The notes beneath the pieces are model-generated. The model searched no databases. It saw only the letters and a program-made list of their open reading frames with translations, and was not told where the DNA came from. A stretch of DNA of 64,000 bases, from contig NZ_JACBYW010000008.1 in assembly GCF_013408175.1 (NCBI RefSeq), positions 121,099 through 185,098 of the forward strand. The letters run 5' to 3'. The DNA is from Actinopolyspora biskrensis. Lineage in GTDB: Bacteria > Actinomycetota > Actinomycetes > Mycobacteriales > Pseudonocardiaceae. Shown in pieces: positions 62,817 through 64,000 of this stretch (positions are counted from its first letter, which is position 1; every line of letters begins with the position of its first letter). The position numbers and the translations under genes are program-made.

Positions 62817-63857
62817 TCAGCAGCAGCCCTGAGCGACGCACAACCGCCCGTTGGCGGCACAACCGGCTTCCACGAGCGGGGAAAGCTTGCGTACCCGGTG
62901 GTCCTCGACGTGCTCGGACACCAGTTCGCCGATCATCCGCGCGTAACGGGGATCGGTGCCTGCCGTGGCGGCACGCACGAAGCCCATCCCCAGCTCACTC
63001 GCCCTCTCCGCTGCCTCGTTGTCCAGATCCCAGACGACTTCGAGGTGGTCGGAGACGAAGCCGAGGGGACTCACCACCACCGCGGGCACTTCCCTGCCGT
63101 GCAGCTGGTCCAGGTGGTCGCAGACGTCCGGCTCCAGCCAGGGAATGCTCGGGGGGCCCGAACGGGACTGCCACACCACGTCGTAGTCGCTCACCCCCAC
63201 GGCTTCGGCCACCAGCCGGGCCGCTTCGTGCACCTGCCGCGAATACCAGTGCGGACGACCGTCGGCCCCCGCGCGCTCCTCGGCACTCAACGGGACGGAA
63301 TGCGCCGTGAACACCAGGCGCGCTCCCGAACGGGACTGCTCGGCGAGCTCCGCGTAGGCCTTGGTCACCGCGTCCGCGTTCGCCGCGACGAAAAGCGGGT
63401 GGTCGTAGAACTGCCGCAGCTTGACCAGCTCGGGAGCGCGGTCCTCACCGACGGCCGCCCTGGCACGGGCGATGTCCTCGTGATACTGGCGGCACCCCGA
63501 GTAGCCTCCCCACGCGGAGGTGGCGAACACCAGTGCTTTGCGCACTCCGTCGGCCGCCATCCGCTCGACCGTGTCCTCGACCATGGGGTGCCAGTTGCGG
63601 TTGCCGAAGTACACGGGCAGCTTCAACCCGCGTTCGGCGAGCTCCCCTTCCAGCGAGCCCATTATGTCGCGGTTGAGCCGATTGAGCGGCGAAACTCCAC
63701 CGAAGTGGTGATAGTGCTCGGCGACCTCGTCGAGCCGTTCCGGCGGAACATCGCGACCGCGTGTCACGTTCTCCAGAAAGGGCCGCACCTCGTCGTGCCC
63801 TTCCGGGCCACCGAACGAGAGGTACAGCAACGCGTCAAAGTCTTCCGAGCTGTTCAC
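62817..63857 (-). CDS. hemH: Ferrochelatase (coproporphyrin-type, CpfC/HemH) with Cys-rich tail
   Basis: 346 aa. [20 protein letters not shown] at the start, [10 protein letters not shown], the catalytic His in [13 protein letters not shown] (H186) and the acidic metal route in [13 protein letters not shown] (E273) identify the enzyme. In actinobacteria it inserts Fe2+ into coproporphyrin III for haem synthesis. The C-terminus has four Cys (C333, C340, C345, C346), pattern C-x6-C-x4-CC, probably the [2Fe-2S] ligands of actinobacterial ferrochelatases, with spacing unlike the C-x-C-x4-C I recall for M. tuberculosis. Confidence 0.94.
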   Translation of the reverse strand: MNSSEDFDALLYLSFGGPEGHDEVRPFLENVTRGRDVPPERLDEVAEHYHHFGGVSPLNRLNRDIMGSLEGELAERGLKLPVYFGNRNWHPMVEDTVERMAADGVRKALVFATSAWGGYSGCRQYHEDIARARAAVGEDRAPELVKLRQFYDHPLFVAANADAVTKAYAELAEQSRSGARLVFTAHSVPLSAEERAGADGRPHWYSRQVHEAARLVAEAVGVSDYDVVWQSRSGPPSIPWLEPDVCDHLDQLHGREVPAVVVSPLGFVSDHLEVVWDLDNEAAERASELGMGFVRAATAGTDPRYARMIGELVSEHVEDHRVRKLSPLVEAGCAANGRLCVAQGCC

Positions 63858-63886
63858 ACGACCATGATGCCGGGGCCGTTGTTGTG

Positions 63887-64000
63887 GCGCGCCCCCCGGG
63901 GGGGGGGCCCCACAAACCCCGGGGGCGCCGGGTTAAACGGCCGGGAAGCGGCGGCAGCCCCCCCCGGGGGGGGAACCCCCAACGGCCAGTTAAAAGGTGA
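63887..64000. other. Low-complexity, probably unreliable contig end
   Basis: The last ~110 bases are runs of C and G (CCCCCCGGGGGGGGGG, GGGGGGGG) broken by AAAC and TTAAA, unlike any flanking sequence, and carry no coding bias. They look like poor base calls or assembly noise. Confidence 0.6.

Overview
The window is high-GC actinobacterial DNA with strong G/C preference at third codon positions and frequent GTG and TTG starts. Three Methyltransf_19 (DUF574) methyltransferases, a ferrochelatase with a cysteine-rich tail, a fragment of the DinB/DUF664 (mycothiol-transferase-type) family, DUF3097, a YqeB-like protein and acidic proteins point to a Pseudonocardiales-type actinomycete (Actinopolyspora or Saccharopolyspora-like). 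The genus is inference. No rRNA, tRNA or CRISPR array was seen.

Layout. 0-4.5 kb: a truncated methyltransferase, then a corrinoid uptake operon (binding protein, permease, ATPase, FhuF-like 2Fe-2S protein) behind a cobalamin riboswitch. 4.9-9.3 kb: TetR with a YqeB-like membrane protein, an Abi_2-family HEPN protein next to a divergent structured small RNA with its own terminator, and two Methyltransf_19 genes around a gene relic. 9.5-20.5 kb: HrpB helicase, alpha/beta hydrolase, tyrosine recombinase, a PHP (EndoQ-like) nuclease fused to a UvrD helicase, acetate transporter, malate dehydrogenase and a BKACE enzyme. 20.5-21.7 kb: a non-coding stretch with two related AT-rich palindromes. 21.7-34.7 kb: metallothionein-like protein, STAS protein, aconitase, ClpC-like ATPase, phosphoribosyltransferase, ABC-class ATPase, GH25 lysozyme, LCP protein, succinate-semialdehyde dehydrogenase and GntR.

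34.7-40.6 kb is a decaying accessory stretch: a Tn3 transposase tail, an ArsR-rhodanese regulator with a perfect operator shared with a methyltransferase and followed by an MFS pump, then three damaged genes in a row (DUF1062 broken by a 19-bp tandem duplication, a LOG-family tail, a prolyl iminopeptidase with a one-base slip). 40.7-47.8 kb: pectate lyase, YeiH exporter with LysR, a third Methyltransf_19, an MFS/GntR pair sharing an operator, and a membrane protein.

47.8-52.6 kb is a terpenoid locus: AarF/UbiB-type kinase, Ala/Gly-rich small protein, polyprenyl diphosphate synthase and a divergent terpene synthase. 52.6-56.8 kb is a graveyard of mobile-element pieces (LtrA-like scrap, serine recombinase tail, IS5-type, IS256-type and Tn3 fragments, GNAT tail) around one intact orphan PKS/PUFA-type acyltransferase whose nucleophile position is Cys. 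57.0-63.9 kb returns to housekeeping: TerC with a manganese-type (yybP-ykoY) leader and a tiny membrane partner, a methyltransferase relic, SPFH plus NfeD, DUF3097, a conserved hypothetical and ferrochelatase. The last ~110 bases look like unreliable contig-end sequence.

Most notable: the Abi_2/small RNA pair, the EndoQ-UvrD fusion, the riboswitch that reassigns the transporter from iron to corrinoids, and the palindromic operators at divergent promoters.
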